A stretch of DNA of 64,000 nucleotides from Neptunicoccus cionae (GCF_014643735.1 NZ_BMKA01000001.1:496001-560000), one strand, 5' to 3'; shown: positions 27,872 through 37,813, counted from the first letter of the stretch. Notes: generated by a model not told the origin, from the sequence alone. Made by a program: numbers and translations.

Positions 27872-29557
27872 ATGACATTGAATTTGCGTATGCCAGAGAT
27901 GGTAGACTTAAAACCACGGATCACAGTATTCGGTATTGGTGGGGCCGGTGGCAACGCGGTCAACAACATGATCGACAAGGCGCTGGACGGCGTTGATTTT
28001 GTCGTCGCTAACACGGACGCACAGGCGCTGCAGTCCACCAAGGCAACGTGTAAAATTCAGTTGGGTGAAAAGATCACCGAAGGTTTGGGTGCGGGCGCAC
28101 GTCCAAGCGTGGGTGCTGCTGCTGCTGAAGAAAGCATCGAGCAAATCGTTGATCATCTTGTGGGCAGCCACATGTGTTTCATCACCGCCGGTATGGGCGG
28201 TGGCACCGGTACGGGTGGCGCACCAATCGTAGCGCAGGCTGCGCGGGAACTGGGCATTCTGACTGTTGGCGTTGTGACCAAACCGTTCCAGTTTGAAGGC
28301 ACACGCCGGATGCGTCAGGCTGAAGAAGGCGTTGAATGCCTGCAAAAGGTTGTGGATACGCTGATCATCATCCCGAACCAGAACCTGTTCCGCATTGCAA
28401 ACGAACAAACAACATTCACCGAAGCCTTCAGCCTTGCAGATGATGTTCTGTACCAAGGCGTCAAAGGCGTGACAGACCTGATGGTCCGTCCGGGTATCAT
28501 CAACCTCGACTTTGCCGACATCCGCTCCGTTATGGACGAGATGGGCAAAGCGATGATGGGCACCGGCGAAGCCACAGGCGAAGATCGCGCGATTCAGGCT
28601 GCCGAGAAAGCTATAGCGAACCCTCTGCTGGACGAGATTTCCTTGCAGGGTGCGCGCGGCGTTCTGATCAATATCACTGGCGGCAACGACCTAACATTGT
28701 TCGAACTCGACGAAGCGGCCAACCGCATCCGCGAGGAAGTGGACCCTGAGGCGAACATCATCGTTGGCTCCACTATGGATCCAAGCATGGAAGACGTGAT
28801 GCGCGTTTCTGTTGTTGCAACAGGGATCGACGCAGCAGTCGGGGCAGGGGACATTCCTGTACCACGCCGGTCCCTGAAAGAGCCTTTGGCCCAAAGCGCC
28901 GCTGAAATCAACGTGGCTGTGCCAGCCTCTGCCCCTGTTGCAGAAGCCCCTGCCGAGCAGCAACCAGTCGCAGCACAAGAAGCCGCACCCGCACCAATGG
29001 CAGCATCAGAGCCGGTTCAATCCCAGCCGGAAACCGTTGTCGCGCAAGCTTCAGCACCCGAGCCGAGCCTGTTTGAGCAACTGCCACAGGAGACAGCGCA
29101 ACACGAAGTGATCGAAGAGCCAGCCACCGAAGACGGTTTGCCTGCACCGGCCTACCAGCCCCAACAGACACAAGTTGAATCGGTCGAAGCTCCTGACAAC
29201 TTTTTTGATCAACGCTCCGGTTTTGTGGCGCCACAAGCCGTTCAGCCCGGTCAGGTCAGCCCTGAAACCATGCAGCGTCTGGAAGCTGCCGTAGCCAAAG
29301 CGCCTCGTGCACAGGAAGCGGCCGCTGAGACGCCAAAATTCTTCAGCGGTGAAGCGCAAGAAGAAAAACCGAAGGGTTTTCGTCTGAACAGCCTGATCTC
29401 TCGGATGACAGGTCACAGCGATGTGCAGGCAACCGCGCACCGTGAACAGCCGCAAGTCAGCTCTGCCGCACCACAATATGCGGAAGAAGAAGAGCACGCT
29501 GATCCGGAGCAGGAACGCATTGAAATTCCAGCGTTTTTGCGTCGCCAAGCAAACTAG
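27872..29557 (+). CDS. ftsZ: Cell division protein FtsZ
   Basis: 561-residue tubulin-like GTPase forming the division ring. Seen: [13 protein letters not shown] near residue 20, the tubulin signature [10 protein letters not shown] near residue 110, the T7-loop region [11 protein letters not shown], then a very long Ala/Pro/Gln/Glu-rich linker (about residues 335-545) and the conserved C-terminal peptide [12 protein letters not shown] that binds FtsA and other partners. The linker is long, as is usual for alphaproteobacteria. It is followed by a strong terminator, separating it from lpxC. Confidence 0.97.
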   Translation: MTLNLRMPEMVDLKPRITVFGIGGAGGNAVNNMIDKALDGVDFVVANTDAQALQSTKATCKIQLGEKITEGLGAGARPSVGAAAAEESIEQIVDHLVGSHMCFITAGMGGGTGTGGAPIVAQAARELGILTVGVVTKPFQFEGTRRMRQAEEGVECLQKVVDTLIIIPNQNLFRIANEQTTFTEAFSLADDVLYQGVKGVTDLMVRPGIINLDFADIRSVMDEMGKAMMGTGEATGEDRAIQAAEKAIANPLLDEISLQGARGVLINITGGNDLTLFELDEAANRIREEVDPEANIIVGSTMDPSMEDVMRVSVVATGIDAAVGAGDIPVPRRSLKEPLAQSAAEINVAVPASAPVAEAPAEQQPVAAQEAAPAPMAASEPVQSQPETVVAQASAPEPSLFEQLPQETAQHEVIEEPATEDGLPAPAYQPQQTQVESVEAPDNFFDQRSGFVAPQAVQPGQVSPETMQRLEAAVAKAPRAQEAAAETPKFFSGEAQEEKPKGFRLNSLISRMTGHSDVQATAHREQPQVSSAAPQYAEEEEHADPEQERIEIPAFLRRQAN

Positions 29558-29584
29558 GGCGACCCTTAGTTAACAAGTTTTGGG

Positions 29585-29613
29585 AAAGGCACGTCACCGA
29601 CGTGCCTTTCTTT
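29585..29613 (+). terminator. ftsZ: ftsZ terminator
   Basis: A perfect 11-bp stem (AAAGGCACGTC 29585-29595 with GACGTGCCTTT 29599-29609), ACC loop, then CTTTGTTT. Confidence 0.92.
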
Positions 29614-29706
29614 GTTTCAGCACTGTCACATAGCGTCACAAAGCGTGAATTGAGCTTTTGCGGTAGGTTCCCTAGATAAACAGGTAAGCAAAGCCACAGG
29701 TGCATG

Positions 29707-30624
29707 ATGCAAAGAACACTGAAAACCCCGATCGAGATTGTTGGAAAAGGACTGCATTCCGGCAAACGCGCCGCGTTGCGCGTCTCTCCGGCTGTGGCGG
29801 ATTTCGGGATCTGGATCCAGCGTGTGGATGTTACCGACCGCGATAATATGATCCCCGCCCGCTATGATCATGTGAACGATACCCGTCTGTGTACCCGTCT
29901 GGCGAATGACGCAGGTGTTGAGGTGTCCACAGTGGAGCATCTGATGGCTGCATTGGCTGGTACAGGTATCCACAACGCGATGATTGAAATTGACGGACCT
30001 GAAATCCCGATCATGGACGGCAGCTCGGCCCCGTTTGTGGCAGCGATTCTCAAGGCAGGACTGAAGGAACTGGATGCGCCTTTGCAAGCGATCCGTATCT
30101 TGAAAGAAGTCAGCATCAGCGTAGACGGTTTTTCTGCCAGCCTGTCCCCGTCCGAAAAGATCGAGATCGAGTTTGCCATAGACTTTGACGAAGCAGCTAT
30201 TGGTAAACAGTCAAAAACATTGCAAATGTCCAATGGTGCGTTCGTGCGAGAGCTGTCCAATTGCCGGACATTCTGCCTGCGCCGTGATGTGGACATGATG
30301 CAATCCGCAGGTCTTGCGCTGGGTGGTGGTCTGGAAAATGCTATCGTTGTGGATGGCGACACAGTGTTGAATCCCGAAGGGTTCCGCCGTGATGATGAAT
30401 GCGTGCGCCACAAGATGCTGGATGCATTGGGCGATCTGGCACTGGCTGGACATCCGATCATCGGGCGATATCACGGTGAAAAGGCGGGCCACCGCGCAAC
30501 GAACTTGCTGCTGCGCGAACTGTTTTCACAGCCTGACGCATGGGAAATGGTCGAATGTACCCCGAACCAGTGGCACGACCTGCCAGGCGCACACATCAAG
30601 CCGACCGACTTTGTGCTGGCTTGA
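29707..30624 (+). CDS. lpxC: UDP-3-O-acyl-N-acetylglucosamine deacetylase
   Basis: Zinc amidase for the committed step of lipid A synthesis. Seen: GKGLHSGKRA near the start, STVEHLMAALAG with the first zinc His, and VRHKMLDALGDLALAG with the HKxxD zinc/catalytic motif, then GHRATNLLLREL. Two ATGs are adjacent (29704 and 29707); I prefer 29707 because AGG at 29698-29700 is then 6 nt away. Result 305 residues. Lies after the ftsZ terminator and so probably has its own promoter. Confidence 0.95.
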   Translation: MQRTLKTPIEIVGKGLHSGKRAALRVSPAVADFGIWIQRVDVTDRDNMIPARYDHVNDTRLCTRLANDAGVEVSTVEHLMAALAGTGIHNAMIEIDGPEIPIMDGSSAPFVAAILKAGLKELDAPLQAIRILKEVSISVDGFSASLSPSEKIEIEFAIDFDEAAIGKQSKTLQMSNGAFVRELSNCRTFCLRRDVDMMQSAGLALGGGLENAIVVDGDTVLNPEGFRRDDECVRHKMLDALGDLALAGHPIIGRYHGEKAGHRATNLLLRELFSQPDAWEMVECTPNQWHDLPGAHIKPTDFVLA

Positions 30625-30753
30625 ACCTGTTACAAACAAACCACAAATCTTCGTGCAAAACTGGACGAAAGCGTTTTTACTCGGTTGGTTTTGTGCTAGT
30701 TAACCCGTAAAATGCAGCCTATCGTCGGGCGAGCGGGATGGGGTTATGCGGGT

Positions 30754-31602
30754 ATGATGCACATGGGCAAGAAGGCAGTTTACGGAATACTGACAGCTTC
30801 GGTTGTTCTGGTTGCCGGCTGTGGACAGCGCGAACAGGAAGTTTCGCTTGAAAACCAGCCACCGGAAACAATTTACCAGCAAGCCGAGGCCAAACTCGCC
30901 ACCCGCAAGGGAGCCGAGGATGCGGCGAAATTGTTCACCGAAGTTGAACGCCTCTATCCTTATTCCGACTGGGCAAAACGCTCTATTATTATGTCGGCTT
31001 TTGCTTACCATCAGGCGAAGCTTTATGAAGAAAGCCGCGGCGCAGCCCAACGCTATCTGGATTTCTATCCGCAAGACGAAGATGCCGCTTATGCGCAATA
31101 TCTTATCGCGCTTAGCTTTTATGACCAGATTGACGATGTAAGCCGCGATCAGGGGATCACCTTTCAAGCACTGCAAGCCTTGCGCAACACGGTCGAAAAC
31201 TATCCCGACAGTGAATACGCCTCATCCGCGCTGTTGAAATTCGATCTCGCGCTGGATCACCTTGCTGGTAAAGAAATGGATATCGGCCGGTTTTACATGA
31301 AAAAAGGCCACTTCGGTGCGGCGATCAACCGGTTCCGTGTTGTGGTTGAGGATTTCCAAACCACCACCCACACCCCCGAAGCCCTGCACCGTCTGGTGGA
31401 GGCGTATGTTTCGCTCGGGCTTGACAGTGATGCGCAAACGGCTGGTGCTATTCTGGGCTATAACTTTCAAGGGACCAACTGGTACAAGGACACCCATGTT
31501 CTGCTGACCGGACGGGGGATTTCCACCGAAGAGGCCAGCGCCGACAGTCAGGGCTGGCTAAAGCAAATCTGGCGTCAGGTGGCACGGGGCGAATGGCTCT
31601 GA
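30754..31602 (+). CDS. bamD: Outer membrane assembly lipoprotein BamD
   Basis: Lipoprotein of the BAM complex, which folds beta-barrel proteins into the outer membrane. The signal peptide ends in the lipobox LVAGC (Cys near residue 23), followed by five TPR-like repeats beginning PPETIYQQAEAKLATRKGAEDA and KLFTEVERLYPYSDWAKRS. Three in-frame ATGs (30754, 30757 and 30763) all allow the signal; I chose 30754, with a G-rich run (30734-30744) upstream. About 282 residues, close to the usual length. recN follows after 87 bp. Confidence 0.93.
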   Translation: MMHMGKKAVYGILTASVVLVAGCGQREQEVSLENQPPETIYQQAEAKLATRKGAEDAAKLFTEVERLYPYSDWAKRSIIMSAFAYHQAKLYEESRGAAQRYLDFYPQDEDAAYAQYLIALSFYDQIDDVSRDQGITFQALQALRNTVENYPDSEYASSALLKFDLALDHLAGKEMDIGRFYMKKGHFGAAINRFRVVVEDFQTTTHTPEALHRLVEAYVSLGLDSDAQTAGAILGYNFQGTNWYKDTHVLLTGRGISTEEASADSQGWLKQIWRQVARGEWL

Positions 31603-31689
31603 TCGATGGTTTGGCGTTGTGAACCTGCCATCCGTGCAGATGCCGGATGCTGCCACTTGATCCATAGTCTGAACAGGACATAATTCGCC

Positions 31690-33342
31690 ATGCTGCGCGG
31701 CCTTTCTATTCGTAATATGCTGTTGATTGACCGACTGGATCTTGACTTCCAGTCAGGTCTGAACGTGCTGACGGGTGAAACCGGCGCGGGGAAATCCATT
31801 TTACTGGACAGTTTGGGCTTTGTGCTTGGCTGGCGCGGGCGGGCCGATTTGGTGCGCAGCGGGGCAGAGCAGGGTGAAGTCACAGCCGTTTTTGAAATCC
31901 CCGACGCTCACCCCGTTCACCGCGTGCTGGCCGATCAGGAACTCTCGCTTGATGAGGGAGAGCTGATATTGCGCCGCACGAACACGCCAAGCGGACGTAA
32001 GACGGCTTTTGTGAATGACCGGCGGGTCTCTGGTGAGGCTTTGCGCAAACTCTCCGAATTGCTGGTGGAATTGCACGGGCAACATGATGATCGCGGTCTG
32101 TTAAACCCCAAGGGGCATCGCCTGCTGCTTGACGCCTTCGCAGGTGTTGATCTGGCGCCGGTGCAGGGGGCTTGGAAGACGCTAAGATCGGCGCGCGACA
32201 CGCTCAACAAGGCGCGGGATGCGTTGGTGCAGGCCCAAGCTGACGAAGAATATCTGCGCCACGCGGTTGAAGAGTTGGACAAGCTTGACCCGCAAGCAGG
32301 CGAAGAAGAAACGCTCGACACCCGTCGCCGCCTGATGCAAGGGGCCGAGCGTATCCGCGAAGACATCGCTAAGGCGTCAAATGCACTTGGAGGTGATGCG
32401 GCTGAAGGGGCGATGACAGACGCGCTGCGCTGGCTGGAAGGCGCTTCGGATCACGCGGGGCCGCAGCTGGAACCCGCCATCGGTGCTGTCACGCGCGCCC
32501 TTTCGGAATTGGCAGATGCGCAGCGCGGGGTCGAAGACTGTCTCAATGCGTTGGATTTCAATCCGCTGGAGCTTGAAGCGACCGAGGAGCGTTTGTTTGC
32601 GATCCGTGGTTTGGCGCGCAAGCATAACGTGGTGCCAGATGCTTTGGCAGAATTCGCCGCTGACCTGCGTGGGCGATTGGCGGCGATCGACGGTGGCGCT
32701 GACCAGATAGATGCGCTGGAGCAGGCTGTGCGGGCTGCACAGGAACGCTATGACACACTTGCTTCAAAGCTGGGAGAGGCACGCCGCAAGGCTGCACTGA
32801 AGCTCGACAAGGCGATGCTGGCCGAGCTGGCACCTTTGAAAATGGAGCGGGCGGTTTTCACCACGCAGATTACCCAAGGAGAGGCTGGATCGGACGGGCG
32901 CGATGACGTTGCCTTCACGGTTGCAACCAACCCCGGCGCACCGTCTGGCCCGATTGACAAGATCGCCTCGGGTGGGGAACTGTCGCGGTTTTTGCTGGCC
33001 TTGAAGGTGTGTCTAACCAAACGAAGTGAGGGCGTGACGTTGATCTTTGACGAGATCGACAGAGGCGTCGGCGGTGCCACTGCTGACGCTGTCGGGCGGC
33101 GTTTGGCGGCATTGGCCCAAAGCGCGCAAATTCTGGTGGTCACACATTCGCCGCAAGTGGCGGCGCAAGGGGCGCATCAATGGCAGGTGTCCAAATCCGT
33201 CAAGGCGGGCGAGACTCTTAGTACGGTGGCCAAGTTGGACGTGGACGAACGCACCCGCGAGATCGCGCGGATGCTGGCAGGGGATGTCATCACGCCCGAA
33301 GCCGAAGCTGCTGCCAAAACGCTGCTGACCCGTCGGTCCTAG
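31690..33342 (+). CDS. recN: DNA repair protein RecN
   Basis: 550-residue SMC-like ATPase acting in double-strand break repair. Seen: Walker A TGETGAGKSILL (about residues 31-42), a coiled-coil middle (about 155-360), GKHGHQ-like VELHGQHDDR, then the ABC signature KIASGGELSRFLLALK and Walker B LIFDEIDRGVGG, ending with the D-loop/H-loop ILVVTHSPQVAAQ. Position after bamD matches the order in relatives, where ligA usually follows; here the next gene is on the other strand. Confidence 0.96.
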   Translation: MLRGLSIRNMLLIDRLDLDFQSGLNVLTGETGAGKSILLDSLGFVLGWRGRADLVRSGAEQGEVTAVFEIPDAHPVHRVLADQELSLDEGELILRRTNTPSGRKTAFVNDRRVSGEALRKLSELLVELHGQHDDRGLLNPKGHRLLLDAFAGVDLAPVQGAWKTLRSARDTLNKARDALVQAQADEEYLRHAVEELDKLDPQAGEEETLDTRRRLMQGAERIREDIAKASNALGGDAAEGAMTDALRWLEGASDHAGPQLEPAIGAVTRALSELADAQRGVEDCLNALDFNPLELEATEERLFAIRGLARKHNVVPDALAEFAADLRGRLAAIDGGADQIDALEQAVRAAQERYDTLASKLGEARRKAALKLDKAMLAELAPLKMERAVFTTQITQGEAGSDGRDDVAFTVATNPGAPSGPIDKIASGGELSRFLLALKVCLTKRSEGVTLIFDEIDRGVGGATADAVGRRLAALAQSAQILVVTHSPQVAAQGAHQWQVSKSVKAGETLSTVAKLDVDERTREIARMLAGDVITPEAEAAAKTLLTRRS

Positions 33343-33375
33343 GTTTTACCAATCGAAACGATTTGCTTAAGTCGG

Positions 33376-33400
33376 GCACAGGTGTGCCTGTGCTAGTTTC
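33376..33400 (+). terminator. recN: Possible recN terminator
   Basis: GCACAGG (33376-33382) pairs with CCTGTGC (33387-33393) around TGTG, followed by a modest T-rich stretch TAGTTTCCTGTTTT. Weak by tail, reasonable by position. Confidence 0.45.
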
Positions 33401-33431
33401 CTGTTTTAATAGGATAATCACGATTAACATA

Positions 33432-33501
33432 CTGCAAATATGAAGCTTCTTAAATGAAGCTTCATATAACACGCTTCATATATGAAGCTTCATATTTGCA
33501 G
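33432..33501. repeat. Iterated 14-bp palindrome array, four units, inside an 18-bp inverted repeat
   Basis: Four units at a strict 14-bp period start at 33441, 33455, 33469 and 33483. The core is TGAAGCTTCA; unit 1 ends TTCT and unit 3 keeps only the right half GCTTCA. The outer 18-bp arms (33432-33449 and 33484-33501) are perfect inverted repeats with the end sequence CTGCAAATA. The array sits between the converging recN and ptsP genes (260-bp gap). A 29-nt part recurs exactly at 60369-60397. It resembles a multi-operator site or a small repetitive element; no binding protein is identified. Confidence 0.85.
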
Positions 33502-33602
33502 GGTCATCCCGCGAAGATGCACCCGCACAAATAGGCGCGGGCGGCAGCACGCCTCGATGAATTTCAAACTGTTTGGATTAGAACAGAGACTGGTTTCAGG
33601 CC

Positions 33603-35855
33603 TTAATCGTCCGCCACGTGATCCGCGTACCACTTGCGCATCCGGTCCCGCACGGATTGATCGCCCGAAAGGCACGCCTCTTTGATGGCTTCTTTCGCCT
33701 CCGCCAAATTGACCGAGCGCAACCGATCTTTCACCGGACCAATGGAGGCAGGCCGCATCGACAGCGTGCGCAAGCCGATTGCGGCGAAACACATGGCCTC
33801 TAGCGGGCGACCGGCGTCCTCGCCACAGAAGCTGACAGGGGTATCGAACTCGAAACACCGTTCGCAGATCTGCTCCAGAAAGGTCAGGAAGCTGACATTC
33901 AGCGTGTCATAGCGCCGCCGCACCCGTTCGTTTTCGCGGTCCGCTGCAAAGAAGAACTGTTTCAGGTCATTGCCGCCGATGGAAATAAAATCCGCCATTT
34001 CAAAGAACTGGTTCGGCGCAAAGGCAAGGCTCGGGGTTTCGAGCATCGCGCCAACCTTGATGTCGCTAGGGATAACGTGACCAAGACGCAGCTCGTTTTC
34101 GACAGTTTTCTCTAGGATCGCCTTGGCGTCCTTAAATTCGTCAAACTGAGCCACGAAGGGGAACATAATGTTAACCGGACGCCCCTTGGCTGCGCGCAGG
34201 ATCGCCTCAAGCTGCATCCGCATGATGCCCGGTTTATCAAGCGAAATCCGGATCGCCCGCCAACCGAGCGCGGGGTTCGGTTCATCCTCGGGCTTAAGGA
34301 AAGGCACGACTTTGTCAGACCCGATGTCGAGCGTGCGAAAGGTGATCGGCTTCCCTTTGGCTGCCTCAAACACGCGCCCGTATTGCTGGGCGAGATCGGT
34401 CCGTTTGGGCATCTCGTTTCGCACAAGAAATTGCAATTCGGTGCGAAACAGTCCCACACCTTCCGCGCCAGAACCTTCAAGACTGGGTAGATCGGCCAGC
34501 AGACCCGCGTTCATCAGCAGGTTGATGCGGGTGCCGTCTTTGCTGACTGCAGGCTTGTCACGAATTTCGGAAAACCGCTCCAGCGCCTGATTTGCCATCG
34601 CGATTTTGTCGTTAAAGGCAGTGGCCACATTGTCGTCAGGCCGCAGGTGCGCAATGCCTTGGTCGCCGTCCACAAGGATCGGGTCGCCGTTCAGGGCTTC
34701 ACGGGTAATATCTTCCGCATGGATCACCATTGGAATCGCCCAAGCCCGCGCAATTATTGCAGCATGGGAACCAACTGAACCCTGTTCCAGCACGATGCCG
34801 CGTAGTTTCTTGCCGTATTCCAACAATTCGGCGGGGCCGATGTTTCGCGCCACCAGCACTGGCCGGTCGGGCAATTCATCCCCCATTGACCGCCCCTGGC
34901 CCGTCAGAATCCGCAGCAGGCGGTTGGATAGATCGTCCAGATCATGCAGCCGTTCCCGAAGGTAAGGGTCGGGCACACGGGCCATACGGGCGCGGGTGGC
35001 AGATTGCTCTTTCTCCACCGCGACTTCAGCGGCCAAACCACGGTCAATACTGGCTTCCAGCCGTGCGCGCCAGCCCTTGGAGTTTGCGAACATCCGGTAG
35101 GTTTCCATCACCTCCAACTGTTCAACATCCGTATCACTGCGCGAGGTTTTCAGCAGATCGTTCACCGAAATACGCAGGCTGTCCATCGCTTCGTTCAGAC
35201 GTTCTTTTTCTGCTTCGGGATCATCGGCAACGGGATTGGTGATTACGATCTTTGGATCGTGCAACACGACAGCCCCACGCGCTGCACCTTCTTGGGCAGA
35301 TGCACCGGTAAACATGATCGGGCGCTGGTGAGGCGGCGTCATCGCCTCGCCTTCGGCTACGAAAGCGCCGAGCTCTTTCATTTCAGCCAGCACCATCGCC
35401 ACAACTTCAAGCGCGTAGACTTCGTCTTCGGTATAGGACCGCTGATCACGGCTCTGGATCACAAGAACGCCAAGAACCTCTCCGAGACGCTGCACGGGGA
35501 CGCCAAGGAAAGAGGTATACAACTCCTCGCCAGTCTCCGGCATATAGCGGAAACCCCGTTCAACCGTGGCGTTCTGTGCGTTGATGGGTTGGGCTTCTTT
35601 CGCCACACGGCCCACCAGACCCTCGCCATAGCGCAGGCGAGTGACGTGGACGGATTCCTGCTTCAACCCTTCGGTTGCGCATAGTTCCAGCGTCTGGCGG
35701 TCCCGACGCAGATAGACCGAGCACACTTCAGTGCCCACCCCTTGTGCAACCAGTTGGGTGATGTGATCCAACCGTTGCTGTCCGTCACCGTCCTCCGCCA
35801 ATGTGTCACGAAGTTTGGTGAGCAGTTGCCTGCTATCGAGCCGTGAGTGTACCAC
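33603..35855 (-). CDS. ptsP: PEP-protein phosphotransferase PtsP (EI-Ntr)
   Basis: 750-residue first component of the nitrogen PTS, which transfers phosphate from PEP to NPr. N-terminal GAF domain (about residues 15-160) that in relatives senses glutamine/2-oxoglutarate; then the enzyme I N-domain with the active-site His364 in GSVGSHAAIIAR; then the PEP-binding TIM barrel with EGVGLFRTEL, FRTLDIGSDK, GWRAIRISL, and FFSIGGNDL-like FISIGGNDLKQF and FCGEDA near the end. The GTG start lies 8 bp after the lysC stop, so lysC-ptsP is an operon. Confidence 0.95.
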   Translation of the reverse strand: MVHSRLDSRQLLTKLRDTLAEDGDGQQRLDHITQLVAQGVGTEVCSVYLRRDRQTLELCATEGLKQESVHVTRLRYGEGLVGRVAKEAQPINAQNATVERGFRYMPETGEELYTSFLGVPVQRLGEVLGVLVIQSRDQRSYTEDEVYALEVVAMVLAEMKELGAFVAEGEAMTPPHQRPIMFTGASAQEGAARGAVVLHDPKIVITNPVADDPEAEKERLNEAMDSLRISVNDLLKTSRSDTDVEQLEVMETYRMFANSKGWRARLEASIDRGLAAEVAVEKEQSATRARMARVPDPYLRERLHDLDDLSNRLLRILTGQGRSMGDELPDRPVLVARNIGPAELLEYGKKLRGIVLEQGSVGSHAAIIARAWAIPMVIHAEDITREALNGDPILVDGDQGIAHLRPDDNVATAFNDKIAMANQALERFSEIRDKPAVSKDGTRINLLMNAGLLADLPSLEGSGAEGVGLFRTELQFLVRNEMPKRTDLAQQYGRVFEAAKGKPITFRTLDIGSDKVVPFLKPEDEPNPALGWRAIRISLDKPGIMRMQLEAILRAAKGRPVNIMFPFVAQFDEFKDAKAILEKTVENELRLGHVIPSDIKVGAMLETPSLAFAPNQFFEMADFISIGGNDLKQFFFAADRENERVRRRYDTLNVSFLTFLEQICERCFEFDTPVSFCGEDAGRPLEAMCFAAIGLRTLSMRPASIGPVKDRLRSVNLAEAKEAIKEACLSGDQSVRDRMRKWYADHVADD

Positions 35856-35863
35856 CGTACCGC

Positions 35864-37114
35864 CTATTCCACTGCGAGTTCGAACTCATCATGCAGTGCG
35901 CGGACGGCCAGTTCCATATATTTCCGGTCGACGAGCACAGAAATTTTTATCTCGGAGGTTGTGATGACGCGGATGTTCACCCCTTCATCGGCCAAAATCT
36001 TGAACATTTTCTTGGCAACACCTGCTTGGGACCGCATCCCGTTGCCCACGATCGAAATCTTGGCGACGTTTTTATCGGTGATTAGATCGCGGAAGTTCAG
36101 CTCTCCGGAGTCGGCAGCGGCTTGCATGGCGGCTTCGGCCAAAGGCACGTGATCGGTCGGGCAAGAGAAGGTCATATCGGTGCGACCGTCCTCTGAGATG
36201 TTCTGCACGATCATATCCACGTTCACCCCTGCGTCTGCCAGCGGACCAAAGATTGCAGCGGCCACACCAGGGCGGTCCGCAACAGAAACGAGGGTCATCT
36301 TGGCTTCGTCACGAGAGTAGGCCACGCCCTTAACAACGCGAATGTTTTCCATGATTTCTTCCTCTGAACATACAAGTGTGCCAACGTCGGCAGAGATATC
36401 GTCTTCAAAACTGGACAGAACCCGCAGGCGCACGCGGTAAGAGCGGGCGAGTTCGACAGAGCGGGTTTGCAGAACTTTCGCCCCGAGCGAGGCAAGCTCC
36501 AGCATTTCCTCATAAGAAATGCGGTGCAATTTGCGGGCATCCGACACGATGCGGGGATCTGTGGTGTAAATCCCGTCCACATCCGTGTAGATGTCGCAAC
36601 GCTCTGCTTCCAGTGCGGCAGCAAAGGCAACAGCGGTCGTGTCAGACCCACCACGCCCAAGCGTGGCAATCCGCCCGTCATCCATTACACCCTGAAAGCC
36701 GGCCACAACGGCGACTTTGCAGCCGGACGCGAAAGAAGCGTCCAGATTTTCCGTCGGGATTGCATCAATCCGCGCGCTTTCATGCTTTCCGGTACACTTC
36801 AACGGCACCTGCCAGCCCTGCCAGCTGCGGGCCGGAACACCCATTTCCTGCAAGCGCAGGGCCATCAGCCCCGAAGTGATATTCTCACCCGAGGAGACAA
36901 CCGCGTCATATTCCGCGCGATCATACAGTCCGTTTTCAGGGGCACTGTCGCGCACCCATCCCACCAGTTCGTTCGTTTTACCGGACATGGCAGACACAAT
37001 TACAACGACCTCATAGCCGTTTTCGACTTCCTGCCGGACTTTGTCTGCAGCGTTAGCGATCCGGGCCAGATCGGCCACTGACGTTCCGCCAAATTTCATT
37101 ACCAATCGGGGCAT
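35864..37114 (-). CDS. lysC: Aspartate kinase
   Basis: 416-residue aspartokinase, first step of the lysine/threonine/methionine pathway. Seen: VMKFGGTSVAD at the N-terminus, VVSAMSGKTNELVG, TLGRGGSDTTAVAFAAAL (ATP/aspartate site), DVDGIYTTDPRI, and two C-terminal ACT domains (about residues 265-410) that usually carry feedback control by lysine and/or threonine. Monofunctional, as it ends after the ACT domains. First gene of lysC-ptsP; the promoter should lie in the 109 bp before 37224. Confidence 0.97.
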   Translation of the reverse strand: MPRLVMKFGGTSVADLARIANAADKVRQEVENGYEVVVIVSAMSGKTNELVGWVRDSAPENGLYDRAEYDAVVSSGENITSGLMALRLQEMGVPARSWQGWQVPLKCTGKHESARIDAIPTENLDASFASGCKVAVVAGFQGVMDDGRIATLGRGGSDTTAVAFAAALEAERCDIYTDVDGIYTTDPRIVSDARKLHRISYEEMLELASLGAKVLQTRSVELARSYRVRLRVLSSFEDDISADVGTLVCSEEEIMENIRVVKGVAYSRDEAKMTLVSVADRPGVAAAIFGPLADAGVNVDMIVQNISEDGRTDMTFSCPTDHVPLAEAAMQAAADSGELNFRDLITDKNVAKISIVGNGMRSQAGVAKKMFKILADEGVNIRVITTSEIKISVLVDRKYMELAVRALHDEFELAVE

Positions 37115-37223
37115 ATCGGGATGGGTCCACGGCTATTGTCAATTCGCGCATCTTTTACGCCGGTTGACAGCCAAGGGAAAGAGAAAAGGAATGATGGCCA
37201 TAACAGGCCGGTCAGTCGTGGGG

Positions 37224-37676
37224 TTAGTTTGTTTTGCGATTTCCCCAAGGCAGCGGCGCCACGGGGATGCCTTCCTCGATCAGTGCCTTGGCTTCATCCG
37301 GTTTGGCCTGCCCGTAGATCGACCGTTCCGGCGCTTCACCTTCATGGATGCGGCGGGCCTCTGTAGCGAAATCTTCACCCACGTTTTCGGAATTTTTCTC
37401 AACCATCTTGCGCAGCTCGGCCAGTGCCTGCTCCGCGGGAGAGGCTGGTGCGGACAGCGGGCCAACGGATTTTTCCGAAGTTGGCGTAACAGGGCGGGGG
37501 GCAGCATCGCGGCCGGTGCGCACTCGCGGGGCCATGACGGCTTTCTCCACTCCAAGCGCACCACAGACCGAGCAGGTGATCATATCGGCGGCAAGCAGCT
37601 TGTCGAAAGCCTCTGCCGATTGAAACCAGCTGTCAAACTGGTGGCCGTGTTCGCATTTTAAAGTGTAAGAAATCAT
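37224..37676 (-). CDS. DUF1178 family protein
   Basis: 150-residue protein with an N-terminal zinc-ribbon-like segment: ISYTLKCEHGHQFDSWF (Cys8, His10, His12) and ITCSVCGALGVEKAVMAPRV (Cys35, Cys38). A low-complexity Pro/Ala/Ser linker follows, then a helical C-terminus ATEARRIHEGEAPERSIYGQAKPDEAKALIEEGIPVAPLPW that is diagnostic of the family. Function unknown; the Cys/His pattern suggests zinc binding. It is on the same strand as gcrA and lysC, but the gaps (200 and 109 bp) suggest separate transcription. Confidence 0.85.
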   Translation of the reverse strand: MISYTLKCEHGHQFDSWFQSAEAFDKLLAADMITCSVCGALGVEKAVMAPRVRTGRDAAPRPVTPTSEKSVGPLSAPASPAEQALAELRKMVEKNSENVGEDFATEARRIHEGEAPERSIYGQAKPDEAKALIEEGIPVAPLPWGNRKTN

Positions 37677-37813
37677 GTCGCTGCTCTTTCTGCACCCTAT
37701 AGGGAACCTAGGGTATTGTATAGCGATGACAATATTGGGGAGCGCAGTGCAAGGTCAATTACCAGTTAAGGGGACCGTTTAAGTCAGCCGCGGCGTGGCC
37801 GTTCGGGCTGCGA

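Noticed and set aside
33482-33685. 67-codon frame starting in the palindrome array
   Set aside because: It runs into ptsP antisense sequence, with no ribosome site and no similarity to a known domain.
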